DNA of 64,000 nt, from the NCBI GenBank assembly GCA_036508135.1, contig DATCHW010000013.1, positions 33,284-97,283 on the forward strand, read 5' to 3'. This document shows, piece by piece, positions 27,363 to 36,787 of this stretch (the first letter of the stretch is position 1; each line of letters starts with the position of its first letter). The notes beneath the pieces were generated by a model. It ran no database searches. It had not been told where the DNA came from and saw only the letters and a list, made by a program, of their open reading frames with translations. Source of the stretch: DATCHW01 sp036508135. GTDB lineage: Bacteria; Bacteroidota; Ignavibacteria; Tepidaquicellales; Tepidaquicellaceae. Position numbers and translations under genes: made by a program.

Positions 27363-29419
27363 AAAAAATATTTTATTTTTTAATTTTTGTTTTAATCTTA
27401 CATTTCACTTTAACAATTGAATATTGTAAATGTCAATGGGTGCAATGTGATGGTATGTATGGAGGCACCGTCTATTCTCTGGCTGTTAGTGGAAATAATA
27501 TTTTTGCTGGAACATATGACTATAACTATCCAAGCGGTATCTTTTTCTCCACTAATAACGGTATGAGTTGGTCTAAAACTTCAATGTATAATCTAAATGT
27601 TCGGGCTATTGCCGTAAGTGGGAGTAAATTTTTTGCTGCAACAAATGCCGGAGTATATCTCTCTACGGATAGTGGCACGAATTGGACGCAGACAGCTTTG
27701 AATTATGTAGATATTCATACTCTTGCGATTAACGGAAATTATGTTTTTGCAGGTTCATACAATTATGGAATATATGTCTCAACTAATAATGGTACAAACT
27801 GGACGCAGACACCTTTAAATGCTTCTAATGTCAATACTCTGCTCGTAAGCGGTAATAATATCTTTGCAGGAACTCAAAATACTGGGATATATCTCTCCAC
27901 AAATAACGGAACAAATTGGACTCAAACTTCTTTGAACAACCAAACGGTATATTCTCTATCTGTAAACGGAAATAATTTATTTGCAGGAACAAGCAATAAC
28001 GGAGTTTTCCTCTCAACAAATAATGGGACGAACTGGACACAAACTACTTTGAACAATAAATGGGTATATACTCTTTCAATAATCGGGAGTAATATCTTTG
28101 CGGGAACAAGTACAGATGGAGTCTATCTATCAACAGATAATGGTAATAATTGGACACAAACCGCTTTAAACAATCAATGCACTTATTCACTTGCTGTAAG
28201 CGGGAATAATTTATTTGCAGGTACTTTGAACAATGGTATATATCAATCTTCAAATAATGGGACAAACTGGGCGCAATCTTCATTTAATAATCGACTTGTT
28301 ATTTCCTTTGCCGTAAACGGGAATAATTTCTTTGCGGGAACGATTAACAGCGGCGTATATCTCTCTACTAATAATGGAAGCAACTGGACGCAAACCACCT
28401 TAAACAATAAAGACATTCAGGCACTTGCAGTACTAAATGGTAAAATTTATGCCGGTTGTGGAAACTATGATGGTGTTTATGTTTCAACAAATAATGGAAG
28501 TACCTGGTCGCTAACTGGATTAAGTAATTCTATTGTTTATTCTCTTGTTACCATAGGAAATACAATATTTGCGGGGAGATATCAGTATGGGGTTTGTTAT
28601 TCAACAGATTATGGAAACAACTGGTATTCGACAGCACTATATGATAAAACTGTACCTACACTTGCTGTAAGCGGAAGTAATTTATTTGCAGGAACAAGTA
28701 GTTCGGGGGTTTATCTTTCAACAAATAATGGAGGCAGTTGGACACAAACTTCATTGAATAATAGAAATGTCTATTCTCTTGCGGTAAGCGGAAATTATAT
28801 CTATGCAGGGACATCTCCTTATGGTGTTTATGTCTCAACAAATAATGGTAACAGTTGGGCTCAAACTGAATTGGGTTTTAATAATTCTATTCATTCTCTT
28901 GCAGCTATTGGAAATAATTTATTTGCAGGAACAACATCAGGTATTTATCTTTCAACAAATGACGGAACGAACTGGTCTCAAGTAAATCAAGGGTTTGTTG
29001 GAATTCCAAATACATTTTCATTAATAATTACAAACAATAACATCTTTGCCGGAACTATGGGTAATTCTGTCTGGCGGCGTCCACTTTCAGAAATAATAGG
29101 AATACAAAATACTAGTTCGGAAATTCCATCAAATTATTCGTTGTCGCAAAACTATCCAAATCCTTTCAATCCGGTGACGAAGATTAGGTTTGATGTATCT
29201 GGTCATCCCCCCTACCCCCCTTCAAAGGGGGAAATTAAGATTTCACTCAAAGTTTATGATTTACTCGGCAAAGAAATTTCAACACTCGTAAATGAACAGT
29301 TACAGCCGGGGACATATGAAGTAATGTTCGACGGGAGTAATTTGCCGAGCGGGGTTTATTTTTATCAGTTAAAAGCGGAAGACTATTTTGAAACAAGAAA
29401 AATGCTTCTAATTAAATAA
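27359..29419 (+). CDS. T9SS protein with 14 near-identical propeller blades
   Basis: 686 residues with a signal peptide. Thirteen Asp-box-like units of about 41 residues with very regular sequence (VYLSTNNGTNWTQTSLNN, LAVSGNNIFAGT) plus a closing VWRRPLSEI unit indicate recent internal amplification. Fourteen units fit two seven-bladed propellers. The T9SS sorting-domain linker carries a Pro/Gly insert (SGHPPYPPSKGE) encoded by a CCCCCC...GGGGG palindrome (29203-29239). Last gene of the array. Confidence 0.88.
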   Translation: MKKIFYFLIFVLILHFTLTIEYCKCQWVQCDGMYGGTVYSLAVSGNNIFAGTYDYNYPSGIFFSTNNGMSWSKTSMYNLNVRAIAVSGSKFFAATNAGVYLSTDSGTNWTQTALNYVDIHTLAINGNYVFAGSYNYGIYVSTNNGTNWTQTPLNASNVNTLLVSGNNIFAGTQNTGIYLSTNNGTNWTQTSLNNQTVYSLSVNGNNLFAGTSNNGVFLSTNNGTNWTQTTLNNKWVYTLSIIGSNIFAGTSTDGVYLSTDNGNNWTQTALNNQCTYSLAVSGNNLFAGTLNNGIYQSSNNGTNWAQSSFNNRLVISFAVNGNNFFAGTINSGVYLSTNNGSNWTQTTLNNKDIQALAVLNGKIYAGCGNYDGVYVSTNNGSTWSLTGLSNSIVYSLVTIGNTIFAGRYQYGVCYSTDYGNNWYSTALYDKTVPTLAVSGSNLFAGTSSSGVYLSTNNGGSWTQTSLNNRNVYSLAVSGNYIYAGTSPYGVYVSTNNGNSWAQTELGFNNSIHSLAAIGNNLFAGTTSGIYLSTNDGTNWSQVNQGFVGIPNTFSLIITNNNIFAGTMGNSVWRRPLSEIIGIQNTSSEIPSNYSLSQNYPNPFNPVTKIRFDVSGHPPYPPSKGEIKISLKVYDLLGKEISTLVNEQLQPGTYEVMFDGSNLPSGVYFYQLKAEDYFETRKMLLIK

Positions 29420-29424
29420 TAAAT

Positions 29425-29500
29425 TTTGTCATTCTGAACCTGGTTCAGAATCTCTTTTCTCAGATTGGATTAGACCCTGAAACGAGTTTAGGGTGACAAA
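29425..29500. repeat. palindromic intergenic repeat (TTTGTCA/TGACAAA ends)
   Basis: Outer ends TTTGTCA and TGACAAA enclose two small hairpins, TTCTGAACC/GGTTCAGAA and ACCCT/AGGGT. It lies between convergent genes just after the second T9SS array and could terminate transcription, but it has no T-tract and looks like a dispersed repeat. Confidence 0.55.
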
Positions 29501-29537
29501 GGCATGTAATTAATAATTAATTACTAATTATAATAAC

Positions 29538-30410
29538 CTAACCGAAATACGATTGCAGTTTTTTTAATTGTTCAACTTTCTTTTCATTCTTTTCCTTTTC
29601 ATAGGCATTTATCAGATTTGCAAATATCCTTCTGATAATATTCTTCTCGCTTGAACTCTGAAGAAAAGGCAGTTCATCAAAATCTTTTTCATATACACCA
29701 AATTGTCTGAGAAAATTCAGTGCTTCAGGTTTTGATATCACCACTCCCTTGTTAAAGACATCTATAAAAAATTCATTCGTTTCATCCTTATACTTTATGA
29801 TAAAATGGTTTGGAATATTCATACCCGTTACCGGCATCCCTAATCTTTGAGATATCAGGATATAAACAATCGACAATGTTATAGGAATTCCTGTTTTCCT
29901 GTCTATCACGCGGTTTATGTAACTATTATCGATTTCATAATAATCTTTTGTGTTGCCCTTGAAACCTTTCTCAACAAAGAAATAATGATTGAGCATTTTT
30001 ATCTTATCATAAGCCGAAACATCCCCGGGAAATTTAGTATCAATTTGTTTTTTCAGGTCGCTCGCCATATTATCAAGTATCATTTTATAATTTTCGTAAT
30101 CTACCTCCGGATATTCATAAGACGCTATTGAAAAAGCTACCTCTTCGAGAATATTTTCCTTATAAGATAAATCCCTTAATTTTTTTTCTGCAGATTTAAA
30201 ATTGATTTCTTCACAGATTTCTTTTGCGCGGACTGCAATAACATCGTCATCCGAATTAATATAATCCCCGAGGAAATGCAATGCTTCTTTTCCATACGAA
30301 ACAAATTTTTCCCTCACGTTTTGATAGACGAATTCATTTTCATCATCGATAAGTTTTATCAGTGATAAAAATTCTGGCTGCTCTTTATTTTCAATTTTTA
30401 AATTATTCAA
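29538..30410 (-). CDS. SirB1/transglutaminase-like protein with N-terminal repeat region
   Basis: 290 residues. The core INRVIDRKTGIPITLSIVYI followed by RLGMPVTGMNIPNHFIIKY is the signature of SirB1-type Transglut_core2 proteins, with the His in NHF and Asp in FFIDVFNKG in catalytic-like positions. The usual Cys of the transglutaminase triad is absent (Thr-Leu-Ser in its place), so it may be non-enzymatic. An N-terminal HEAT-like stretch (AKEICEEI) precedes it. Its start overlaps the end of the MFS gene by 8 nt; the two are co-transcribed. Confidence 0.82.
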   Translation of the reverse strand: MNNLKIENKEQPEFLSLIKLIDDENEFVYQNVREKFVSYGKEALHFLGDYINSDDDVIAVRAKEICEEINFKSAEKKLRDLSYKENILEEVAFSIASYEYPEVDYENYKMILDNMASDLKKQIDTKFPGDVSAYDKIKMLNHYFFVEKGFKGNTKDYYEIDNSYINRVIDRKTGIPITLSIVYILISQRLGMPVTGMNIPNHFIIKYKDETNEFFIDVFNKGVVISKPEALNFLRQFGVYEKDFDELPFLQSSSEKNIIRRIFANLINAYEKEKNEKKVEQLKKLQSYFG

Positions 30411-31644
30411 TGTTGTGTTCTTTTACTCTTCTTAATAACAACATACCGGAGAGGAAAAAAACTCCAATTGAGAGAACGGCAAAATTCTGAGAGCCGGTGA
30501 GCCAGGAAACCATACCAAAAGTTAGTGGTCCCAGCAAGGTCGAGGTTTTATCAAAAAGTGCATAGAATCCGAAAAATTCTGTTTTGATCTCGAAAGGTGT
30601 AAGTTTCGTCATTAACGCACGCGAGAGACTCTGCGTAGAGCCAAGGAATGTTCCGGCGAATCCTCCCACAATAAAGAAATAATGGATTCTTAATCCTGAA
30701 ATCACTACAGATGAATCTTTATCGACAAAAAAGAAAATAAAGAACGTTATTGCCGTCCAGAAAACCAATGTAACGAAAATAGAGCGGAGTATCCCGAATT
30801 TATCCCCGATATATCCGAAAAGAAATGAGCCGAGCATGGCAGTTATCTGAACTATGAGGAAAAATATTGCAAGTTCTGTCATAGAAAAGCCAAGTGTGGT
30901 TCTTGCATAAATACCCGAAAAAAATATTATTGTATTTACTGCATCTATATATAAAAAAAACGCAATAAGAAAATTCCGGAGATTTTTATATTGATTAATA
31001 TGCTTTAATGTGTCTATCACTTTTTTAAATCCGTATCTGATATAATTTACCTTTGCATAATCCTTGTGAATTCTTTTTTCCCTGAGAAAAGCAAATAATG
31101 GCAGGGAGAATACCAGGAAGCATATTGCGGTAAGAAGAAATAGCAGGTTTGGATTATCTTTCAGGGGAAATACCATCACAACGCCTGCAATAGACCCGGC
31201 ATATCCTATGGCATACCCGAATGCAGAAACCTGATTATAATATTTTTCCTCGACCATATCGGAAATGAACGCATCATAAAATGTCAGCCCTGTCTGAAAT
31301 CCTATATTTGAAATTACAAATAGTGTAAGCCCGAAAAGAATGGTTCCGCTTCCTGTAAAATACATTAGCGCAGTAGGAATCACCGCAAGCAGCGTAAAAT
31401 AGAACAAGAACTTTTTTTTGTTGGAAGTGTAATCCGCAAGGGCTCCGCATATAGGATTAAGGACTGCGGATATCAGCATAGAAATATTGATGCCAAGGGA
31501 CCAGTATAGATCCGCCGCAGGGTGCTTTTCTGCAATGACATCGGTAAAATATACAGCAAAGACGAATGCAACAATTACAACGGCATAAAAAGAATTTGCA
31601 AAATCAAAGAGCGACCATATAAAGACCTGACTTTTATTTTTCAT
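30403..31644 (-). CDS. MFS transporter, UMF1/Atg22-like family
   Basis: About 413 residues and twelve predicted membrane helices. The N-terminal IWSLFDFANSFYAVVIVAFV and GALADYTSNKKKFLF loop identify the UMF1 (Atg22-like) branch. An upstream in-frame extension exists, but the ATG at 31644 is chosen because it gives MKNKSQVFIWSLFDFANS, the conserved family start. It overlaps the nusB 3' end by 11 nt. Known Atg22 exports amino acids from yeast vacuoles; the bacterial substrate is unknown. Confidence 0.88.
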   Translation of the reverse strand: MKNKSQVFIWSLFDFANSFYAVVIVAFVFAVYFTDVIAEKHPAADLYWSLGINISMLISAVLNPICGALADYTSNKKKFLFYFTLLAVIPTALMYFTGSGTILFGLTLFVISNIGFQTGLTFYDAFISDMVEEKYYNQVSAFGYAIGYAGSIAGVVMVFPLKDNPNLLFLLTAICFLVFSLPLFAFLREKRIHKDYAKVNYIRYGFKKVIDTLKHINQYKNLRNFLIAFFLYIDAVNTIIFFSGIYARTTLGFSMTELAIFFLIVQITAMLGSFLFGYIGDKFGILRSIFVTLVFWTAITFFIFFFVDKDSSVVISGLRIHYFFIVGGFAGTFLGSTQSLSRALMTKLTPFEIKTEFFGFYALFDKTSTLLGPLTFGMVSWLTGSQNFAVLSIGVFFLSGMLLLRRVKEHNIE

Positions 31645-32107
31645 CAGGTTTTTTCTTCGTATCAAGCAGACCCCTGCCGGACTTCTCAATTTTCCCTTCT
31701 TTAATGAGCCGGTTATGTATGGCGTCCAGTACACCGTTTACAAACTTTCCACTGTTGTTGGTTCCGAATAATTTCGAGATATCTATAGCTTCATTTATAG
31801 TCACCTTTGTCGGGATATCGGGAAACGCCATTAGTTCCGCTACGCCCATTCGCAGGACAAGCTTATCAAGAAGTGCTATCCTTTCGAGTTCCCAGTTATC
31901 GATGCTGCCTTCAATCAACTTATCAATTTTCTTGGAATTATCGAGAACCTGCCGGATCAGTTCGCAGGCGAAATGATACAACTCTTCGTCTTCAATTTCC
32001 GTAAGCTGGTCTTTCTTTACCTTTTCAATGGGATCTTTTGAAAGTTCATGAGCGTACAGTATCTGTACAACTTTAATCCTCATATCTCTTCTCTTTGATG
32101 CAGCCAT
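31634..32107 (-). CDS. nusB: transcription antitermination factor NusB
   Basis: 157 residues, all helical. SKRRDMRIKVVQILYAHELS at the N-terminus is the RNA-binding arginine-rich start of NusB. LVLRMGVAELMAFPDIPTKVTINEAIDISK and FVNGVLDAIHNRL are the conserved C-terminal signature. With NusE it binds boxA to assemble rRNA antitermination complexes. It overlaps the MFS gene downstream, and lies 33 nt after the DUF218 gene, forming a four-gene minus-strand unit. Confidence 0.95.
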   Translation of the reverse strand: MAASKRRDMRIKVVQILYAHELSKDPIEKVKKDQLTEIEDEELYHFACELIRQVLDNSKKIDKLIEGSIDNWELERIALLDKLVLRMGVAELMAFPDIPTKVTINEAIDISKLFGTNNSGKFVNGVLDAIHNRLIKEGKIEKSGRGLLDTKKKPDEK

Positions 32108-32140
32108 ATTTTTGTTTTAATATTTTTAAACTTAATAAAT

Positions 32141-33118
32141 TTATCCTATACCGAATACCCAGTAAAAAATCACGGCAACGGTCTCTTTTAAACAAAAATT
32201 CATCGCTCCCTCGGGAGTGTGCGGAGTATCGGTGGAAATACAGTCAACGTTCATACCGTTGAATCTACAAATTTCAGAGGAACGGAAAAGATGGTAATTA
32301 TCTGAAACAAGAATAATCTTGTCCCACCTGTTTTTTTTGTAAAGCTTATCCCTGACGAATAATATCTGTTCAAAAGTTGAATTCGATTTATCTTCCACGA
32401 AAAGATTATTCTTATCCACCCCGTATTTTATTAATTCATTTTTTGCAACTTCTCCTTCGCTCATTTCATTCGGAGAGCCGCCCCCTGTAAGAACAAGCTT
32501 TGGCACGTATTTTTTTTCATATATTTCAAATGCTTTGTTTATGCGTTCCCTGAGTATGGGTGAAGGCCTGTTGCCGCCCCAAACCGCCGCCCCGAGTACC
32601 ACACCGGCATTAGCCCTCTTTGTACCGTCGTAATATGTAGACACATCATCCTTGAAATAATACACCTGGTATAAAGTAAACGAGAATAAAACCCCTATAA
32701 GAAGAACCACTATCCATATTCCGCTGAATATATGAAGTTTTTTGGAACGCGAAAGCGAGAGCAATATAAGAGAGATTAAGACATAAAGCCCCGTAAAAAT
32801 ATAAATTGAAGTTATTTCAATTTTATCTGTCTTATCCTCGAACCTGAGCGATACAAACAAGGATACAAGACCTATCAAAGAGCAAATCAGGAGTAACACC
32901 AATCCGCCTTTATTATATTCTGCACGCGATATCATATTTATGATAATAAAAGCTCCCAGGAGAACAAAGAGTATGATAGTGATGAGATTTGAATGCTTTG
33001 TGAAATCGAAATTACTCAATAAAATAGACTGGTTACTGTATCTGAAATAAAACAGAAAGAAACCCGAAACAGCATTGATAACTAAAAGGCCAAAAAGAAT
33101 TAAATTTTTACTGAACAT
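32141..33118 (-). CDS. YdcF/SanA-like DUF218 membrane protein
   Basis: 325 residues. About five hydrophobic segments fill the first ~150 residues, then a DUF218 domain: VVLGAAVWGGNRPSPILRER, LVLTGGGSPNEMSEGEVAK, DKSNSTFEQ, and ILVSDNYHLFRS. These match YdcF/ElyC/SanA proteins linked to envelope and peptidoglycan-precursor maintenance. The exact reaction is unknown. First gene of the minus-strand nusB unit, divergent from tmk. Confidence 0.9.
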   Translation of the reverse strand: MFSKNLILFGLLVINAVSGFFLFYFRYSNQSILLSNFDFTKHSNLITIILFVLLGAFIIINMISRAEYNKGGLVLLLICSLIGLVSLFVSLRFEDKTDKIEITSIYIFTGLYVLISLILLSLSRSKKLHIFSGIWIVVLLIGVLFSFTLYQVYYFKDDVSTYYDGTKRANAGVVLGAAVWGGNRPSPILRERINKAFEIYEKKYVPKLVLTGGGSPNEMSEGEVAKNELIKYGVDKNNLFVEDKSNSTFEQILFVRDKLYKKNRWDKIILVSDNYHLFRSSEICRFNGMNVDCISTDTPHTPEGAMNFCLKETVAVIFYWVFGIG

Positions 33119-33285
33119 AAAATATAGTTTTATAATTTATCTAAAAAAGATTTTTTATTCAATCTTAATTGAAATATTATTAATCCGGTATTTTAAGTTT
33201 ATTTTTGAGTTTTTTTCTGTATTATTCTATTTGTTCATTTTACGTATATTTTAAAGATATAATGTTAATAAATTTAAAATAAATA

Positions 33286-33906
33286 ATGTTCATCACTTTT
33301 GAAGGTATTGATTTCAGCGGAAAAACCACGCAGGCAAAATTACTTTACGAATATTTAAAAGAGAAAAAGAAAAAGGTTATTTTCGTGAGGGAGCCGGGCG
33401 GAACATATATATCGGAAAAAATCCGCGAGATTCTCCTGGATAAAGAAAACCACAATATGCATTTCCTCACTGAATTTCTGCTGTTCTCAGCATCACGCCA
33501 GCAACTTGTGAATGAAGTGATCAAACCGCACTTAAAAAGAGAATATATTGTTATATGTGATAGATACTATGATTCATCTACGGCATATCAGGGCTACGGA
33601 GGAAATTTGGACCTGAAACACGTGAATAACGTGAACAGAATTGCAACTGACGGACTTATACCGGACATTACTTTCCTGATTGATATAGATTATAACGAAA
33701 CACTTAAACGAAAAAAAAATAAGAAAAACATCGACGACAGGATTGAACAGAAAAAAAAGTCATATTATAGAAAGGTGATAAACGGCTACCGTGAAATTGC
33801 AAAAAAAGAAAAAAGGTTTAAAGTACTGAACGGAAAGGAAACCGTGCAAAAACTCCAGGCTGAAATAATTAAAATTTTAAACAATCAGAAGATTCATAAA
33901 AAATAA
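33286..33906 (+). CDS. tmk: thymidylate kinase
   Basis: 206 residues. P-loop FEGIDFSGKTTQAK, the DR motif region VREPGGTYISEKIR, and CDRYYDSSTAYQGYG are diagnostic. It phosphorylates dTMP to dTDP with ATP. The lid region is Lys-rich (RKKNKKNIDDR). One nucleotide separates its stop from the next gene, so both are in one operon. Confidence 0.95.
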   Translation: MFITFEGIDFSGKTTQAKLLYEYLKEKKKKVIFVREPGGTYISEKIREILLDKENHNMHFLTEFLLFSASRQQLVNEVIKPHLKREYIVICDRYYDSSTAYQGYGGNLDLKHVNNVNRIATDGLIPDITFLIDIDYNETLKRKKNKKNIDDRIEQKKKSYYRKVINGYREIAKKEKRFKVLNGKETVQKLQAEIIKILNNQKIHKK

Positions 33907-33907
33907 A

Positions 33908-35572
33908 ATGAAGAATATTTTAAGAAACAGGTTTTATCAGATATTTTCACTTTTCACTATATTAATATTCCTCGGAGTTGGATTCCGGGGCGATGATGAT
34001 ATTTATGACAGGATAAACCGCAACCTGGACGTTTTCGGGAAAGTGTTCAAAGAAGTTGCGTTAAACTACGTTGATGATATAGATGTTGACAGGTTTATGA
34101 AAGAAGGCATAGACGGTATGCTGAAAACACTCGATCCGTATACGGTTTACTACGGTGACCAGGGTAAGAATGAAATTGATTTGATAGTAAACGGCAAATA
34201 CGGAGGAATCGGTATCACAATTTCATACAGAGACAGTGCCATTTTTATTTCCAATGTAATGAACGGTTACGAAGCACAGAAAAAAGGGCTAAGGATAGGA
34301 GACAGGATATTAAGCGTTGAGGGGGTTGACCTGAAAGATGCAAAAACCGATTTAGTGAATAAACTTGTAAAAGGTGCTGCAGGAACAAGCCTGAAAATGA
34401 CTATACAGAGGGATGAACAGGTTCTCGACTTTGACCTTACACGGCAGGAAATAATTTTAAAAAACATATCTTATTCCGGATTTATCGGCGAAGAAAATGA
34501 CGGAATTGCTTACTTCAAACTCGACAGGTTCACTTCAACCGCTGTGGATGAAGTGGAAACGACCCTTAAAACATTCAAATTAAAAAACAATTTTAAAGGA
34601 TTGGTTATTGATTTGAGAGATAATGGCGGAGGATTGCTTGATGCTGCGATAGGAATTTTAAACAAACTCGTTTCTAAAAATAACCTTCTCGTTATCACCA
34701 AAGGAAAGAAAAAAGATTCCGAAATAAAATATTTTTCAAAAGAAGACCCTCTGATTCCTAAAGAGATACCTATTGTTCTTATTGTAAACAAAGGCACTGC
34801 ATCGGCTTCGGAAATTATGGCAGGAGCAATTCAGGATCTGGATAGAGGTGTCATCATCGGCTCACAGACATATGGAAAAGGACTTGTACAGATTGTAAAA
34901 GATATTGATTCGGATGCAAAACTTAAAATCACGACTTCAAGATACTATACACCTTCGGGCAGATGGATACAGGAAAAAAATTACTTCAGGGAAAATAAAT
35001 TTGGTGTATTCATTGATAAAGAAACGTTTTCTCAAAACGAATTCAGGACTCTCGGAGGAAGAATCGTATATGCAAACGGCGGGATAACCCCTGATATAAT
35101 TATCAAGACAGAACCCGAAAGCGAGATATACTCGGCATTATTATATAAAGATATGTTTTTCAAATTCGGGAATTATTATCTTGATAAAAATCCCGGAATA
35201 AAAATATTCAAATGCACGGATGCAATATTCGAAGAATTTAAGAATTACATCAGCACAAACGGTTTCATTTACAAATCCGAAGCATATAAAAAGATCGAGG
35301 ATTTAAAAAAGATAGCAGACTTAAAAGGATACTCAAACGGTTTCTCTCAGGATTTAGAAAAATTAAGCGGCGAACTTAACAAAGAAAACTCAGCCGAAAT
35401 TGAAAAATCAAGGGAAGAATTGAAACGTGCAATTGAATCGGAAATAAACAGAAGAATAGTAAACGAAAAAGAGCAGATAGAAGCATTATTCCCTTCCGAT
35501 ATCCAGCTTCAGGAAGCCTTGCGGATTATAAGAAACACAGAAGAATACAGGAAACTGCTGTCAATAAATTAG
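33908..35572 (+). CDS. S41 family carboxyl-terminal processing protease (CtpA-like)
   Basis: 554 residues. A signal/anchor segment (about 10-26) precedes a PDZ domain (YGGIGITISYRD ... GLRIGDRILSVEGVD) and an S41 peptidase domain with the nucleophile in NKGTASASEIMAGA and the lysine in GSQTYGKGLVQ. The Ser-Lys dyad spacing is normal. A C-terminal charged helical region is longer than minimal Ctp proteases. Acts in the periplasm on C-termini of envelope proteins. Operon with tmk. Confidence 0.94.
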   Translation: MKNILRNRFYQIFSLFTILIFLGVGFRGDDDIYDRINRNLDVFGKVFKEVALNYVDDIDVDRFMKEGIDGMLKTLDPYTVYYGDQGKNEIDLIVNGKYGGIGITISYRDSAIFISNVMNGYEAQKKGLRIGDRILSVEGVDLKDAKTDLVNKLVKGAAGTSLKMTIQRDEQVLDFDLTRQEIILKNISYSGFIGEENDGIAYFKLDRFTSTAVDEVETTLKTFKLKNNFKGLVIDLRDNGGGLLDAAIGILNKLVSKNNLLVITKGKKKDSEIKYFSKEDPLIPKEIPIVLIVNKGTASASEIMAGAIQDLDRGVIIGSQTYGKGLVQIVKDIDSDAKLKITTSRYYTPSGRWIQEKNYFRENKFGVFIDKETFSQNEFRTLGGRIVYANGGITPDIIIKTEPESEIYSALLYKDMFFKFGNYYLDKNPGIKIFKCTDAIFEEFKNYISTNGFIYKSEAYKKIEDLKKIADLKGYSNGFSQDLEKLSGELNKENSAEIEKSREELKRAIESEINRRIVNEKEQIEALFPSDIQLQEALRIIRNTEEYRKLLSIN

Positions 35573-35740
35573 TCCCGATTCACAGGTTCATTCCCGATGC
35601 ATCGGGACAGGCTGGGATCTACGCTGTGCTTCGATAATTAGTAATTAATAATAAAAAGATTTTGCTAAACATTATTCCCCTCCCAATTCCAGGTCTCGGA
35701 ATCCCGACAAAGTCGGGATGGAGGGGCAGGGGTGGGGTGG
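35573..35740. repeat. cluster of nested palindromic repeats
   Basis: 35573-35634 is a CCCGAT-family copy with a perfect CCCGATGCATCGGG palindrome and a trailing TGTGCTTCG. 35677-35740 is a CCCCTCCC...GGAGGGGCAGGGGTGGGG copy, as around the DUF559 gene, split by ATCCCGACAAAGTCGGGAT. It sits between convergent genes. Confidence 0.7.
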
Positions 35741-35770
35741 TAAACAGAGAAAAGAGTTTGCTCCCTTGCT

Positions 35771-36781
35771 TCATAATACTATGGATTCTTTTTCCGGAGA
35801 GTGTTTTTTAATATTCCTTTTCACTTTTTCTGCCGATGTATTCGCATAACAATAAACACATAAGAGACTGCAGGTGTCATATTCACCTATATCTTTGCTC
35901 ACAATGCATCCGCATACTTTTCTCTGCCCTTTATCCTTCATATTCGGTCTTTTCTGATTTTCACTAAATAAATCCGTTTGTTCATTATTATCATAACCCA
36001 GAAAATCCATTAAGATTTTATCCTGTTTGAATAATTTGTAAATCAATTCATCATCAATGCATTTGTTATGCTTAATTCCGAACTCTTCCAGATTAATTTC
36101 TTCACAGCAAGTTGCCAATTCCAAACCCCATTTTTTATTAAGCTCAGATATTCCTCTTGCCATATTTCCCATCTTAATTTTATCAAATTCTATATATTCG
36201 ATTTCTTCCCTTCTTAGATTCGATTTCACTTTCCTATAAATATTTATATCCGCAAAACTGAATACGAGTTTTGATGAATGCTTATATATTTTATCACCAA
36301 CACTTTTTATTTTTTCCAATAATATATTTTCATCAATTTCATTTGTCAGTATCAACGGGTCAAATCTCCAGACAACTTTATCTTTTCCAATCTGATTTGA
36401 AAGCTTTATGAAAGTCTCTATCCTTTTATCAAGCGGAGGAACATTCGGCTCAAAATTTTCTATCTTATAATCATTTAAAGTAAACTGGAAATAATAATTG
36501 ATTCCCTTTTTATCTAATTCCGGGAGATATTTCAAAAGCGGTTTAGGATTCTTTGACCAGAAAACGAAGAGACGTGTCTTATCGAATGAAATATACTGCT
36601 TAACATTATTAAAAGGATTCCGCCAGACGATATAACCCTTTTTCAATCTTTCCATCAGCCACTTTGAATAGAAAGCGGGAATATCAGTCGCCCTTGATGC
36701 AGAGATAATCACCGGAGCCGATGCTTCGGCTTCCTCCCCGTTTTTATTCTTAATCAATATTTTTTCCCAGGATTTAAACAT
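35771..36781 (-). CDS. DUF1848 protein with radical-SAM-like cysteine cluster
   Basis: 336 residues. The N-terminal IISASRATDIPAFYSKWL and FVFWSKNPKPLLKYLPEL are typical of DUF1848. Near the C-terminus C304-x3-C308-x2-C311 (CSLLCVYC) has the 4Fe-4S spacing of radical SAM enzymes, with C290 and C292 just before it. Known: DUF1848 has been noted for this cysteine resemblance, but no reaction is established. It starts 6 nt after the Rsm22-like gene; they are almost certainly co-transcribed. Confidence 0.87.
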   Translation of the reverse strand: MFKSWEKILIKNKNGEEAEASAPVIISASRATDIPAFYSKWLMERLKKGYIVWRNPFNNVKQYISFDKTRLFVFWSKNPKPLLKYLPELDKKGINYYFQFTLNDYKIENFEPNVPPLDKRIETFIKLSNQIGKDKVVWRFDPLILTNEIDENILLEKIKSVGDKIYKHSSKLVFSFADINIYRKVKSNLRREEIEYIEFDKIKMGNMARGISELNKKWGLELATCCEEINLEEFGIKHNKCIDDELIYKLFKQDKILMDFLGYDNNEQTDLFSENQKRPNMKDKGQRKVCGCIVSKDIGEYDTCSLLCVYCYANTSAEKVKRNIKKHSPEKESIVL

Positions 36782-36787
36782 TATATT

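Noticed and set aside
29538..30410. Active transglutaminase or protease
   Set aside because: The catalytic Cys position is not Cys in this SirB1-type protein.
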